64,000 bases of DNA from assembly GCF_001655685.1 (NCBI RefSeq), contig NZ_LYVF01000137.1:1-64000 (forward strand), given 5' to 3'. Position numbers and translations under genes: made by a program. This stretch comes from Desulfotomaculum copahuensis (GTDB taxonomy: Bacteria > Bacillota > Desulfotomaculia > Desulfotomaculales > Desulfovirgulaceae). Below, in pieces: positions 36,698-46,143 of this stretch. Below the pieces are notes generated by a model. The model was not told the DNA's origin, ran no database searches, and saw only the letters and a program-made list of their open reading frames with translations. The first letter of the stretch is position 1. Every line of letters begins with the position of its first letter.

Positions 36698-36740
36698 AGC
36701 AGTCACCTGCTTTACTGCAATAATATATTATTCTACGCGT

Positions 36741-37544
36741 TCAGTCCAATCTTACCTGCCGCACCGGCGGAATTTCCCGGCCCAGAAACCGTCCCGCCGC
36801 CTCCTGCAAAGCACGGGGATCGCCGCTGGCGAAATATTGATGCGGGGGTTCCCCCCGGCTGGCGCTGGATAGGCCCAACCGGATCATTTCTTCCCGGGCG
36901 GCCTGCACGGTCACCGTGGCCGGGTCGATCAGCGTCACACCGGGCAACGCCCGGTGAAATTCGGTATTTAAAAAAGGATAGTGGGTGCAGCCGAGGATTA
37001 ACGTATCGATTTTTTCGGCCCGCAAGGGCTCCACATATTCTTTTACCGCCGCCAGGGATTCCGCCGTACCGGCGCGGCCCGCCTCCACCAGAGGCACCAG
37101 CCGGGGCGCAAACAGGCTGAAGACGGACGCCGCGGGGTCCAAAGCCATAATCGCACGCTGGTAGGCGCCGCTCTTCACCGTGGCCTCGGTGGCAATCAGG
37201 CCGATGCGCTTGCTGGCGCTGACCCGCAGCGCTTCTTGCGCTCCCGGTTCCACCAGGCCGATCATGGGCACGCCGCTGAAACGCTCGCGCATCACGTGCA
37301 GCGAAACGGAGGAGTTCGTATTACAAGCGAAGATGATATACTTCACGTGCCGGGAAATTAAAAAGGAGACAATTTCACCGGCAAACTCCACCAGTTCTTC
37401 CGCCCGGCGCGGCCCGTAAGGCACATGAATGTTATCCGCAAAGTAGATCGTGGATTCCGCCGGCATCAGGCGGAACACTTCCCGTGAAACAGTCAGCCCG
37501 CCCACTCCCGAGTCAAATAAACCAACCGGTCTGGGATCGCTCAA
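36741..37544 (-). CDS. murI: Glutamate racemase
   Basis: 267 residues. VGLFDSGVGGLTVSREVFR start, catalytic Cys in FACNTNSSVS and in LGCTHYPFL. Makes D-glutamate for peptidoglycan. TTG start with a weak ribosome binding site. Adjacent to the cell-wall amidase gene. Confidence 0.95.
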   Translation of the reverse strand: MSDPRPVGLFDSGVGGLTVSREVFRLMPAESTIYFADNIHVPYGPRRAEELVEFAGEIVSFLISRHVKYIIFACNTNSSVSLHVMRERFSGVPMIGLVEPGAQEALRVSASKRIGLIATEATVKSGAYQRAIMALDPAASVFSLFAPRLVPLVEAGRAGTAESLAAVKEYVEPLRAEKIDTLILGCTHYPFLNTEFHRALPGVTLIDPATVTVQAAREEMIRLGLSSASRGEPPHQYFASGDPRALQEAAGRFLGREIPPVRQVRLD

Positions 37545-37663
37545 TTTTACTTATTAACCCCCTTGATTCCATGTATCTGTTTTTGGAGCCGGAAGATCTG
37601 CTTATTATTATGCCTGCCGCGCCATCTTATGCACCGGCCCGGGGTTCCAGGTTATTTTACCAC

Positions 37664-37693
37664 AAAAAACAGGCCCTTTTCAGGCCTGTTTTC
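37664..37693 (-). terminator. Terminator after the amidase gene
   Basis: Minus strand AAACAGGC, loop, GCCTGTTTTTTG. Confidence 0.8.
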
Positions 37694-37716
37694 CTGGTCC
37701 CGGTTAAAAATCAATT

Positions 37717-39639
37717 TCACCTGCCGGTGGCGCGCAGGGCCAGGTAATCGGACAAACCACGCACGATCCCCTGGGCCGCGTTTTCCACAAAAGTGTCCGT
37801 GGTCATCTGTTTATCCTCCTGGGCATTGGAGATGAATGCCACCTCGCAAAGCACCGCCGGCATCAGCGAGGTGCGCAACACGGCAAAATTGGCCTGACGG
37901 GTGCCGTCATTTTTCAGTCCCATGGACTTGACCAGTTCCGACTGGATGCAGGAGGCCAGTTGGCTGCTCTCCTGCAGCCGCTCCTCCTCCGCCTGCTGAC
38001 TGGCCAGGCCGTAGTACACGGCGTCGTTCACGCCGGCCTGGCTTATATAATAGGTGGCCGTACCGTCGTAAGTAGTGTTGTTGTCCAAGGAGTTCATGTG
38101 GATGCTGACAAAAAGGTCGGCGCCGGCCTGATTGGCGATGTCCGTACGCTCGCCGAGCCCGACGTAGGTATCGTCGCTGCGCGTCATGATCACCCGGGCG
38201 CCCTGTTGCTGCAGTAAATCATCCACCTTTTTGGCCACCGCCAGAGTAACATCCTTTTCATAAAGTCCGCTTGGCCCGACGGCGCCGGAATCGGATCCAC
38301 CGTGCCCGGCATCCACGGCAATGGCCACGCCGCGCAAAACAGCACTCAACTGGGGCACCGTGACCTGTATGGTGAGTGTCTTTTGATCGGCGGAAGGAGT
38401 AACCTGGTAGCCGGCATACTGGTTCAAATCAAAGACCAGCCGGGTGACATCGGGGTTCTTGCTGTAATAGCCCACCCGCACATCCTGAACCGTGGCCGAA
38501 TTGACAGCCAGGGCCGGGGGCTGGCTTCCCGGCTGCACACCGGTCAAGTCAACCACCAGCCGGTCCGGCGCCGTCAGACGGAAGGCATGGTAACTCATGG
38601 CCGCGCCGGCGGAAACGGTCACCGTGGTCGTATCGCCCTGCTGACCGGCCTGCAGGCAGGTGATGGCATTGGCCGCCGGCGTGACCGTGCCGCTGCCGCC
38701 GGATTGTTGTCCGCCACCGGCGGGCGGTTGGCCGTTGCCGGCAGGTGGTTGACCGTTGCTACCGGGTTGGCCGCCCTGACCGTTGTCTCCGGACCCCGTC
38801 CCGGATTGCCCGCCGGTCTGGCCGCTGCCGCTACCAGTACCATCCCCAGACTGACCGTTCCCGCTACCCGGATCGAGATGCCCCCCGCCCCGGGAGGGAT
38901 CCGTCCCCTGGCCGGGCGTGGTTTGACCGCCGCCGTCAGGCGGCAGCGGCGCATCCGTAACCAACCAGGACACAATCCAGCCTGTTTTACCACCGGGTAA
39001 CTGAACCTGGTACCAGTCGCTGGACTTGCCCAGCACCGCCAACCGGTCGCCCTGGTTAACCTGCGTAATCACACTGTGCCCCGTTCCCGGCCCGCTGCGC
39101 ACATTGACATCGTTCCCCTTCACCACCACCTGGCCGGAAGCGGGTGAGACAGCCGGCGGCAATATGGAAACCGTACGGGTAGATTCGCTCCAGCCCACCC
39201 GGTAACCGAACGCTTCGGCCACATAGCGCGCCGGCAGGTAAGTGCGACCTTTTTTGACCACCGGGGCAACATCCATCGGTACGGTTTGATTGTTCACCTG
39301 CATGGTTTTACTGCCTACCGTCAACTTGATGACAGTGCCGCTCATGCTCAGTGTGGCTGTATTGGCGGCGTTGTTCCAACCGATATTCTTGTCCGGTACA
39401 CCCAGGGCCAGGGCCAGATAACGCAGCGGCACAAAGGTACGGTTCTGTTCTTCAAAGGTGACTGCATCCATGGTTTTCGTCTGACCGGCGGCTGTGTAAC
39501 TGCTCTGACCGACCACAAACGATGCCTGGGTCGATAAACCGGCCGAGGCCAGGGACGGGCCGGCCAGACAAAGAAAACCGGCGGTCAGGCAGACCACTGA
39601 CTGACGGCAAAGTATGGCCTTGACCTGCTCCAGTTTCAT
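37717..39639 (-). CDS. N-acetylmuramoyl-L-alanine amidase with copper-amine-oxidase-like, SH3 and AMIN domains
   Basis: 640 residues from ATG 39639. Signal peptide (1-30), copper amine oxidase-type N-terminal domain (about 35-150, with FVPLRYLALALG and YLPARYVAEAFG), bacterial SH3 domain (about 165-225, VNVRSGPGTGHSVI), a Gly/Gln/Ser/Pro linker (226-325), AMIN domain (about 330-430), and Amidase_3 catalytic domain with DAGHGGSDSGA, HMNSLDN and CEVAFISN. Secreted cell-wall hydrolase, probably for division or sporulation. Confidence 0.93.
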   Translation of the reverse strand: MKLEQVKAILCRQSVVCLTAGFLCLAGPSLASAGLSTQASFVVGQSSYTAAGQTKTMDAVTFEEQNRTFVPLRYLALALGVPDKNIGWNNAANTATLSMSGTVIKLTVGSKTMQVNNQTVPMDVAPVVKKGRTYLPARYVAEAFGYRVGWSESTRTVSILPPAVSPASGQVVVKGNDVNVRSGPGTGHSVITQVNQGDRLAVLGKSSDWYQVQLPGGKTGWIVSWLVTDAPLPPDGGGQTTPGQGTDPSRGGGHLDPGSGNGQSGDGTGSGSGQTGGQSGTGSGDNGQGGQPGSNGQPPAGNGQPPAGGGQQSGGSGTVTPAANAITCLQAGQQGDTTTVTVSAGAAMSYHAFRLTAPDRLVVDLTGVQPGSQPPALAVNSATVQDVRVGYYSKNPDVTRLVFDLNQYAGYQVTPSADQKTLTIQVTVPQLSAVLRGVAIAVDAGHGGSDSGAVGPSGLYEKDVTLAVAKKVDDLLQQQGARVIMTRSDDTYVGLGERTDIANQAGADLFVSIHMNSLDNNTTYDGTATYYISQAGVNDAVYYGLASQQAEEERLQESSQLASCIQSELVKSMGLKNDGTRQANFAVLRTSLMPAVLCEVAFISNAQEDKQMTTDTFVENAAQGIVRGLSDYLALRATGR

Positions 39640-39874
39640 TAATCTCATCTCCTGATCTATTTTTATTCCCGTTGGCTTGACTGCCTTCTACATGTTTCAA
39701 CACCGGGGCTGGAAATCCTGCCATCGAATTATCAAAAAAAGAGCCGTTTCCCTGAATTGGTCCCGGCTGGGAAAATCTCAGTGTTTTACCCCCGGTCGAA
39801 TTGCCTGGACGGCGCGTATAAAAACCAATCCGGCCGGCATAACTAAAATCAGTCTGGAAGACGGAAGTGACGGC

Positions 39875-40603
39875 ATGAAAAAGCTGATTTTCATCCTGTT
39901 CATCCTTTTACCGGTCTGGCTGGTGCCGGGAACGGCGGCCCATTGCGCACCGGCCTTCTATCCGTGCGGTTGCCCGCCCGAACCGGTGTTGAAAATAACC
40001 CCGCAGCAGGAAACAGTTGATGATGTACGTGGGGAAACAAGCATCATCATCGACACCACCCGGTGTGTGCTCACAGTATTGAACAACGGAGAACCATACC
40101 GGCAGTATCCGGTGGCCGTGGGCAAACCGGAAACCCCCACCCCGCTGGGCAACTACCGGGTACAGCGCAAGGCCATGCACTGGGGCACCGGCTTCGGCAG
40201 CCGCTGGCTGGGCCTGAACGTACCCTGGGGACTTTACGGCATCCACGGCACCAACAAGCCGTGGGCAATCGGCGGCTACGCCAGCCACGGCTGCATCCGC
40301 ATGCACAACAGTGACGTGGAACAGTTATACCCGTTGATACCGGTAAACGCTCCGGTAATTATCATCGGCAACAACTTTATGCACCGGGATCCGCCCTTCC
40401 GGGAATTACGCCGCGATTTCTGCGGCAGCGACGTAATGGAGGTGCAGCGCGCCCTGAACCGCCTCGGGCTGTACAGCGGCAAGATAGACGGCACCTGGCG
40501 CATGGATATGGAGGAAAGCGTCTACCGGCTGCGCGCGCGCCACGGCCTCAGCCGGGACAATGTGATCGACGGACCGGCCTACCGGGCGCTGGGACTGCAA
40601 TAA
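39875..40603 (+). CDS. L,D-transpeptidase with peptidoglycan-binding domain
   Basis: 242 residues from ATG 39875, which opens a clear signal peptide (KKLIFILFILLPVWLVPGTA); the longer upstream frame has none. YkuD domain with the catalytic motif SHGCIRMHN (His, Cys, Arg). C-terminal PG_binding_1-type repeat starts CGSDVMEVQRALNRLGLYSG. Cross-links or modifies peptidoglycan outside the membrane; YkuD relatives act in spore cortex. Confidence 0.9.
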   Translation: MKKLIFILFILLPVWLVPGTAAHCAPAFYPCGCPPEPVLKITPQQETVDDVRGETSIIIDTTRCVLTVLNNGEPYRQYPVAVGKPETPTPLGNYRVQRKAMHWGTGFGSRWLGLNVPWGLYGIHGTNKPWAIGGYASHGCIRMHNSDVEQLYPLIPVNAPVIIIGNNFMHRDPPFRELRRDFCGSDVMEVQRALNRLGLYSGKIDGTWRMDMEESVYRLRARHGLSRDNVIDGPAYRALGLQ

Positions 40604-40637
40604 AAAACCCCGGGAACACGTTGAACCCGGGGTTGCC
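40603..40637 (-). terminator. Terminator after the APC permease gene
   Basis: Minus strand AACCCCGGG, loop, CCCGGGGTT then TTTTA. On the plus strand the hairpin has no T-run. Confidence 0.75.
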
Positions 40638-40647
40638 GAGGCAGGCA

Positions 40648-42012
40648 TCAGGTTTTTTCACATCCGGCCGGATCGGACGGTTCGGCCGCCGGCCGCCGGC
40701 GGCGGGCCGGACGGCGAACCTGGTATTTCTGCTTGATCCGCGGCACCACATAACTTACGTACCACCAACTGAGCAGCACTCCGGCCAGCAAGTATCCACC
40801 CACCCAAATGTTGGTCAAAGCCACCGCCACCGCCAGTCCGGCAAAAACCAGCGCCGTCATGACGGGAATGAACATGCCGCCCCGGACCCGGTAAGGAGAA
40901 TGGGCGGCGGGGTTTTTTTTGCGCAATCTGAGCACCGCCAGCCCGGCCAGCGCGTAAACAATAGATTCCATGGCCGCCGCCAGGTTGACCAGCACCAGGT
41001 AATGACGGGTTAAAACAACCGCCAGGGAAACAGACAGGCCAACGGCAAAGACACCGGCAATGGCCACCCAGGGGGTGAAAAAGATTGTGCTCACCCGGCT
41101 GAAAACCGGGGGCAGCACATGTTCCCGCGCCGAGGCGTAGACAAAACGGGATACGCTGATCAGTCCGGCATTGAAGGTGGTTGCCGAAGCGGCCAGACTG
41201 ACGGCCACCATCCAGATCACGCCCGGTTCGCCCAGCAGGTGGCGGGCAAAAACCATCTGCGGCGCCGGGGAGGCCAGCAACTCCGTACGGGGGGCGGTTG
41301 CCGTCATGGCCACGGTGAACAGGGCGTAGACGACGCTCAGTATACCCACGGCCAGCAGCATCCCCCGGGAAATAAGACGGCTGTCCGTTACCTCCTCGGC
41401 CAGGGGGGTGACCCACTCAAACCCGACGTAAAGAAACACGCCCACCGCCACGGCGCTGATCAGATTGCCGGCGCCGCCCGGGGAAAGCGGTGTGGTCAGA
41501 TGAAAGCCAACCCGGTTCAGGGCGAGGAAAGACAGGACCAGTAACGAGACTATCAACCCATAGGTGATGATATCCTGAAAAGCACCGGCAATCTTGATCC
41601 CGCGCAGGTTGAGCAGCGTGGCCGCCACCAGCATGATCACTATCCATACCAGCGGGGAAACGGCCGGCACGGCCATGGTCAGCACATTGCCCAGCACGTA
41701 GCTTTCCGCGCCGACCACTCCCATAATTACAGCCATGTAAAGCAGGGAAACGACCAGCGCCAAGCGGTCATTGAAGGCGCGGGAGAAATAAAGGCGGATA
41801 CCGGCGGCGGACGGCAGCCGGCCGTTGAGTTCCGAAAAACAGGCCGCTCCGGCCAGACATAAAAGTCCGCCAATAAGAATGGCGATCCAGGCGCTGTCAC
41901 CGGCTAAAAAACCGGCCACCTGCACGGCGGCGATAAAGGAGGAACTGGCCAGGGTCAGGCCGGCGCTGGTCGATACAATGGTACGCAGGGTGAGCACGCG
42001 CTTCAGTTTCAC
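40648..42012 (-). CDS. APC-family amino acid permease
   Basis: 454 residues with about 12 membrane segments. The first half has the APC opening TSAGLTLASSSFIAAVQVAG and later GFEWVTPLAEEV. Cytoplasmic basic C-terminal tail (RRPARRRRPAAEPSD). Imports an amino acid or amine; specificity unclear. Its GTG start directly follows the SCP2-gene stop, so the two are translationally coupled. Confidence 0.85.
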   Translation of the reverse strand: MKLKRVLTLRTIVSTSAGLTLASSSFIAAVQVAGFLAGDSAWIAILIGGLLCLAGAACFSELNGRLPSAAGIRLYFSRAFNDRLALVVSLLYMAVIMGVVGAESYVLGNVLTMAVPAVSPLVWIVIMLVAATLLNLRGIKIAGAFQDIITYGLIVSLLVLSFLALNRVGFHLTTPLSPGGAGNLISAVAVGVFLYVGFEWVTPLAEEVTDSRLISRGMLLAVGILSVVYALFTVAMTATAPRTELLASPAPQMVFARHLLGEPGVIWMVAVSLAASATTFNAGLISVSRFVYASAREHVLPPVFSRVSTIFFTPWVAIAGVFAVGLSVSLAVVLTRHYLVLVNLAAAMESIVYALAGLAVLRLRKKNPAAHSPYRVRGGMFIPVMTALVFAGLAVAVALTNIWVGGYLLAGVLLSWWYVSYVVPRIKQKYQVRRPARRRRPAAEPSDPAGCEKT

Positions 42013-42387
42013 TTACTCACCCCAGATCATCAGTGAAATAAAATCAAGACGCACGATATCGTCTTCCGAACCGGTAATCTTCAGCGTACCGTTCATATAA
42101 GGCTCGGTAGGTGTAATATCGCCGTAAAACATATCGGCCAGGGTTTCACTGTCCGCGGCGACGATCAGATCGGCCCGCCCGTTGTTCCCTTCCATAAGAG
42201 AGAGTTCACCGTCTTTTAATATTAAAGTATGCTCGGATTCTATATCCTCGGCCTTTACCAGCACCACCCGGTCCCAATCGCGGTTCATGATTTTCAAGCG
42301 TTTATTTTTGCTGTATCCGGATTGAAAAGCACGCAGGCTTGCTGTGATCTCGGCGTGACTGGCCAAAGCTGCTACCCCCCACTTCAT
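42013..42387 (-). CDS. SCP2 sterol-carrier-type domain protein
   Basis: 124 residues. Core pattern LVKAEDIESEHTLILKDGEL, RADLIVAADSETLADMFYG and MNGTLKITGSEDDI is that of small SCP2-fold lipid-binding proteins. Ligand unknown. Coupled to the permease gene. Confidence 0.75.
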   Translation of the reverse strand: MKWGVAALASHAEITASLRAFQSGYSKNKRLKIMNRDWDRVVLVKAEDIESEHTLILKDGELSLMEGNNGRADLIVAADSETLADMFYGDITPTEPYMNGTLKITGSEDDIVRLDFISLMIWGE

Positions 42388-42531
42388 AAATACGGCACAT
42401 TGCGGTTTGCAGGCAACGCCGTTTACCGGTGCAGCCCGGACGGCCGGTTTCCGTCATTTTCCCGGACGTCCGGCACCGGGCGGTTTTCCGCCGGCGTGCT
42501 GCAAATCAAACCAGACCTGGTATAATAATAC

Positions 42532-43443
42532 TCAGGCCAGAGGCAGTATACGCGGCTTGAAATTCAACCGTTTTAGCAGATCCAGATATTCTCCCGGGGT
42601 GATTTCCGCCCAGGGCTTGTGCAACAAAGCCACCATCACCCCTTCCATGACATTGGTGCCGAAGGAGCGGCCCTGGAATTCCGGCGTGGTGGTCACCAGG
42701 CAACCGGCCCCTTTTTCCCGGAGAAAATCCACATCGGCGGCGGTGGTGGTGTTGGTGACGATGGTTTGCCCGGTCAAACCGGGCATGTAACGGCGCACCA
42801 GATGATAATCCCCGGCGATTACCCGCGCCTCCTGATAATAATGGCCGTACTTTTGCACCTTTTCTTCATCCTGGCTGTCCTGCTTTTTACCGGTGGGGTA
42901 AAGCATATGAAAAGGCAATTTTACCATTTCGGGCAGGATCCTGGCCGCGATTTCCTCCAGTTCCCCGATTGTCCGGATCGGATATGGAATGCCGGCGGAA
43001 AAAATCAAGTCGCCGAAAGTAACCTCGCAGCCCAGCTCATTGAGCGCTTCGGCCATGCCGAAGCGATCCACGGCGCTGACCATGAGCACTTTCACCCCCG
43101 GCGGCAGCAGGTCCGTATGTTCCCGCAGGTAATAAACGGTTTCCCGCTCCAGGGTGTTTTTCAAACCGCTGCCGTCCACCACCGGGGTCTTTTTTACCGC
43201 CGCCATCAGTTTCAAGCCGTCCTCCACCGCATAGCGCTTCTTGCCCGCATACAGGAAAACATCAATCCCGCCCAGACCGATGGCGTCCACCCGGCCGTCC
43301 AGTTCCTTCAACAACGCCAATGCTTTATCGAAATCGCCGTCCGTACCCCGGCGGCTGATTTCGAATTTTTCACCCAGCAATTCCACTTCCACCCGGTGAT
43401 CCCGGCGGGAAGAACCAAGACTGACGCTCACCACTCTTTTCAA
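42532..43443 (-). CDS. Quinate 5-dehydrogenase-annotated family protein
   Basis: 303 residues from TTG 43443, eight bases behind GGAGGG. I recognise the family from Firmicutes genomes, where it is labelled quinate 5-dehydrogenase, on weak functional grounds. A Rossmann-like LMVSAVDRFGMAEALNELG is present, but no standard GxGxxG. The start VSVSLGSSRRDH and the HMLYPTGKKQ segment look conserved. True activity uncertain. Confidence 0.5.
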   Translation of the reverse strand: MKRVVSVSLGSSRRDHRVEVELLGEKFEISRRGTDGDFDKALALLKELDGRVDAIGLGGIDVFLYAGKKRYAVEDGLKLMAAVKKTPVVDGSGLKNTLERETVYYLREHTDLLPPGVKVLMVSAVDRFGMAEALNELGCEVTFGDLIFSAGIPYPIRTIGELEEIAARILPEMVKLPFHMLYPTGKKQDSQDEEKVQKYGHYYQEARVIAGDYHLVRRYMPGLTGQTIVTNTTTAADVDFLREKGAGCLVTTTPEFQGRSFGTNVMEGVMVALLHKPWAEITPGEYLDLLKRLNFKPRILPLA

Positions 43444-43716
43444 AAAAAAGCCCTCCGTTTCCGCCGCGGTGATCTCCTACCATTGTAACCAATAAAATCT
43501 AAAATTACAAGCGCAGCCGCTGTGCGGACAAAAAGGAACGGGCTTTGCAGCCACAAGCGCTAAAGGAAAGCACAAAAAAGACCGGTAAAGAAAACCGGTC
43601 CCCATTACCTGCCATCGACGTGAAAAGTGGCCTGCGGCCGGAATATTCCGGCCGCCCGGCCTTTTCCGGCTATTCACAACCCGGCAACCGGCTGACGGAT
43701 GCCGCGGCCGTTAAAT

Positions 43717-43956
43717 CTATGTGCCGTCGCTGCCGAAGCGCCCGCTTTGCCCGGCGATGCCCGGCACCACGGCATTTTTGTCCTGGCCGGCTTTTTCGAG
43801 CAGGGCCAGGGCTTTGCCGGCGCCGTCAACATATCCGGAATGCCATAATGCCGCCTGTCCCTCCGCAAGCACCGGCGCTTCGATCTTTTCCCGGATCCGC
43901 GCGGCGGCCTGCTCAAAGTTCCGGGGCGCATCCGTTCCCTTGCTTTTTTCAGGCAT
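43717..43956 (-). CDS. Hypothetical small protein
   Basis: 79 residues from ATG 43956, eight bases behind GGGAGG. Helical: NFEQAAARIREKIEAPVLAEG, then GYVDGAGKALALLEKAGQ. Not recognised. It follows the 44049 gene on the same strand. Confidence 0.5.
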   Translation of the reverse strand: MPEKSKGTDAPRNFEQAAARIREKIEAPVLAEGQAALWHSGYVDGAGKALALLEKAGQDKNAVVPGIAGQSGRFGSDGT

Positions 43957-44048
43957 CCCTGTTCCCTCCCGCATATTATGAATTTGAGCGTCAGGAACCA
44001 CGGTCAACGGAGATGACCGCCGAAGCCGGAGTTGTGATTGCAAACCGG

Positions 44049-44444
44049 CTAAACCAGTCCACCGTGTTTTTTCAAAATCTCTACCGCCGGTGAAACCTTT
44101 TCCCCGCCGGTGAGCACGGTGACCAGAAAGGACCGTCCCCCGGCCAGCCCGTAACCGGTATCCCCGTAACCGCTTACGGAAGGATCGGCAGCCAGCAAAA
44201 CCCGGGCCTCATTGTTGGCCATACTGTCCGTCCCGGCCGAGTAAAGGACCAGTCCGGTGGCTGTTTCGGCCCGGCCGGCAACAGGGTTGTTGAATTCGGC
44301 ATTATTTTCCACCCCGTAGCGGGACACCCGGTCCAGGGACACGGTGCCGTAACCGGTCGCCTTGAGCTCCGCCATCGCCCGTTCCGCACTGTTGCTGGAC
44401 GGGAAATAGGCAAGGATGGATCGTTCCCCCGGTGATAATTGCAA
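44049..44444 (-). CDS. Hypothetical protein
   Basis: 131 residues from TTG 44444 behind GGGGTGA. Opens ILAYFPSSNSAERAMAELKA, similar in style to heat-stress GsiB/17M-like proteins with an alpha-beta repeat, but I cannot place it. A second such unit may be FLVTVLTGGEKVSPAVEIL. Cytoplasmic. Confidence 0.55.
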   Translation of the reverse strand: MQLSPGERSILAYFPSSNSAERAMAELKATGYGTVSLDRVSRYGVENNAEFNNPVAGRAETATGLVLYSAGTDSMANNEARVLLAADPSVSGYGDTGYGLAGGRSFLVTVLTGGEKVSPAVEILKKHGGLV

Positions 44445-44501
44445 TGTCCGTCACCCCTTGTTTTTCTTATTATGGCCGGGTGACGGACGCCGCATGCACG
44501 C

Positions 44502-45218
44502 TCAGGATTTATACAGATACAATTCCCCTTTGATCCGCTGGAAAAACAGAAGCAAAAACCCGCTTGTGGATCGCTGCGCCCGGGGAAGCAGTACGGCGGT
44601 AGCCCGCTGGTAATCCTCCTCGCCGGCCGATGCGCAAACCATGTTGTAAAATTCACGTGACATCCGGGCGTTGGCAACCACCCAGTCTTCGGGGCGGCCG
44701 CCGAGGGAATAGAGCCCGCCGGAACGCGCCCGGTAAAAATGCTTGTTGCTTTTAGCCCATTTTTCATAATCAAGATGGCCGTCAAAAAGTTTGCAGCAGG
44801 CATGATGCGGCACGCAGACATCCTGCACCAAATGCGCCGCCGCGCCGAGCATGAATATGGCCCGCTGCCGCCTGCCGCGCTGCCATAGTTTTACCGACCG
44901 GCTGAAGTACTGCCGGCACTTCTCCGCAGCGTTGGCCCAGGCCCAGACACCCGTTCCCCGTACAGGATCGTAGTGATGAGTGGTGCTGCGCAATCCGCGA
45001 TCGGCCCAGGTAACACCCCGGTCAAGCTCGCTTTTGAACTCACTAAAAAATCGCGCCGCCTGCCGGTGACCGTCATTATACAATATGATCCTGGCCTGTT
45101 CATTGCAAAAAACATGAGTATCACTGGCCCCCAGCACCTGCAACGGCAAAGGGACCGCGGACAGGTAACGGGAAGCGGTGGTCACCGGTTTGGTCAACCT
45201 GGCAACAGTGACTTTCAT
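44502..45218 (-). CDS. Zinc-dependent phospholipase C-like protein
   Basis: 238 residues from ATG 45218 behind GAGGTGG. Motifs of the ZnPLC fold: NEQARIILYNDG, STTHHYDP, LGAAAHLVQDVCVPHHA and a later CKLFDGHLDYEKW. These His/Asp residues bind the tri-zinc site. No clear signal peptide, so the protein may be cytosolic or exported in another way. Relatives include ShlA-like and spore-associated phospholipases. Confidence 0.7.
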   Translation of the reverse strand: MKVTVARLTKPVTTASRYLSAVPLPLQVLGASDTHVFCNEQARIILYNDGHRQAARFFSEFKSELDRGVTWADRGLRSTTHHYDPVRGTGVWAWANAAEKCRQYFSRSVKLWQRGRRQRAIFMLGAAAHLVQDVCVPHHACCKLFDGHLDYEKWAKSNKHFYRARSGGLYSLGGRPEDWVVANARMSREFYNMVCASAGEEDYQRATAVLLPRAQRSTSGFLLLFFQRIKGELYLYKS

Positions 45219-45447
45219 TACCCCACCTCAAAGCAAAACATTATCCGGCACCGGACGGCCGGTACTGTTCTATTCTCCTTTTATAGGAAAAAACCTCTTT
45301 TGTATATTATCAGCGGCCGGTTAAATTTTATTGTATAATACCTTAAAATCAGGTTAAAATCGCACCAGCTGCTTTTGGTCTAAAACACCCGTTTTTAATG
45401 AAGCGCACCCGGCGGAAAAAGTCTTAAAAGTTTTTATGCCGGGTATA

Positions 45448-45476
45448 TTTACAGCGATAAGTTTTTATAGTATATT
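45448..45476 (+). promoter_or_regulatory. Sigma-A promoter of the selenoprotein gene
   Basis: TTTACA (45448-45453), 17-base spacer, TATATT (45471-45476), about 28 bases before the start codon. The rest of 45219-45447 shows nothing else clear. Confidence 0.75.
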
Positions 45477-45504
45477 AAACAAAAGACCCTGGGGAGGTAT
45501 TTTC

Positions 45505-45786
45505 ATGAACAACATTCAGGTCACCAGCGAGGCAAGGGATTATATTCTGGAACAGACCGACGCTATTACTCTGGTCATGGAAATGTGCGGCGGCTGAGGC
45601 GGTCCTTCATATGAGCCTGCCGTGTACGCAGGCAAGCCGTCCAATGAAGAAGACTTTGATCTTTTTGAAACCGGCGGGCTGAAGGTCTATCTATCCAAAA
45701 AGGCCGCCACCGCCCCTGAAGGGGCGAGCATCAGCCTGACCGGGGTGGGCCCGTGGCGGCGGTTGAATATCCGGGGACTGCGCTAA
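45505..45786 (+). CDS. HesB-like selenoprotein (UGA at codon 31 read as selenocysteine)
   Basis: 93 codons from ATG 45505 (GGGGAGG site) to TAA 45784. Codon 31 (45595-45597) is TGA and the frame continues with good coding character. The residues around it read MEMCGG-U-GGPSYEPAVYAG, which aligns with the first metal-binding Cys region of IscA/HesB proteins (C-G-x-x-Y). The C-terminal CGCG of IscA is missing. It fits the HesB-like, or CC/Se motif, selenoprotein family. A bSECIS-type hairpin follows the TGA. Read without Sec it would look like a 30-residue fragment. Confidence 0.85.
45595..45641 (+). promoter_or_regulatory. Bacterial SECIS element
   Basis: After the TGA: GGCGG (45598-45602) pairs with CCGTC (45637-45641, one G-U), and GCCTGC (45615-45620) pairs with GCAGGC (45628-45633). 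The apical loop CGTGTAC has a G near its 5' side and begins 23 bases after the TGA, within the usual bSECIS range. Confidence 0.7.
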
Positions 45787-46143
45787 AACACGGCAGATGG
45801 CGGTGCAGGCAACTTTGCTCCGCCGCCCCGGCATGAAACGCGCCGCACAAACTGCAATGCGGCCCGCTCCGGGTAAAAAACCGGTTCCGCTTTTAAACCG
45901 ACGGCCAAAATGCGCTTCCTTCCCGGCATACCGGCCGGGAAGGAAGCGCAGCATCTGCCAGCGAACAATGCGCCGCCGGCACGCTTACGACGGCTGCGCA
46001 TTGTTCGGCCAGCCGTCGGCACGGGTTGCGCCCCCCCTCAATGGTCATGTCCTTGGGGGACAACAACTCACAAACAATAAATATGCCGGCCGGTACGCGG
46101 CATTGAAAAGACGGCACGGCCGCCAAAGTGGTTATTCCCTCAT
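45787..46143. other. Intergenic region with two long hairpins
   Basis: No gene. Stem 1: 17-bp perfect (45911-45927 with 45934-45950); on the minus strand it is followed by TTTT and may end the ltaE transcript. Stem 2: CGAACAATGCG (45962) with CGCATTGTTCG (45997-46007). Between and after them CGCCGGCAC and CGTCGGCAC repeat. Confidence 0.55.

Noticed and set aside
45505-45597. Selenoprotein gene as a 30-residue peptide or pseudogene
   Set aside because: The frame continues 62 codons with good sense after the TGA, a SECIS-like hairpin follows, and the CGG-U-GG context matches a known selenoprotein family.
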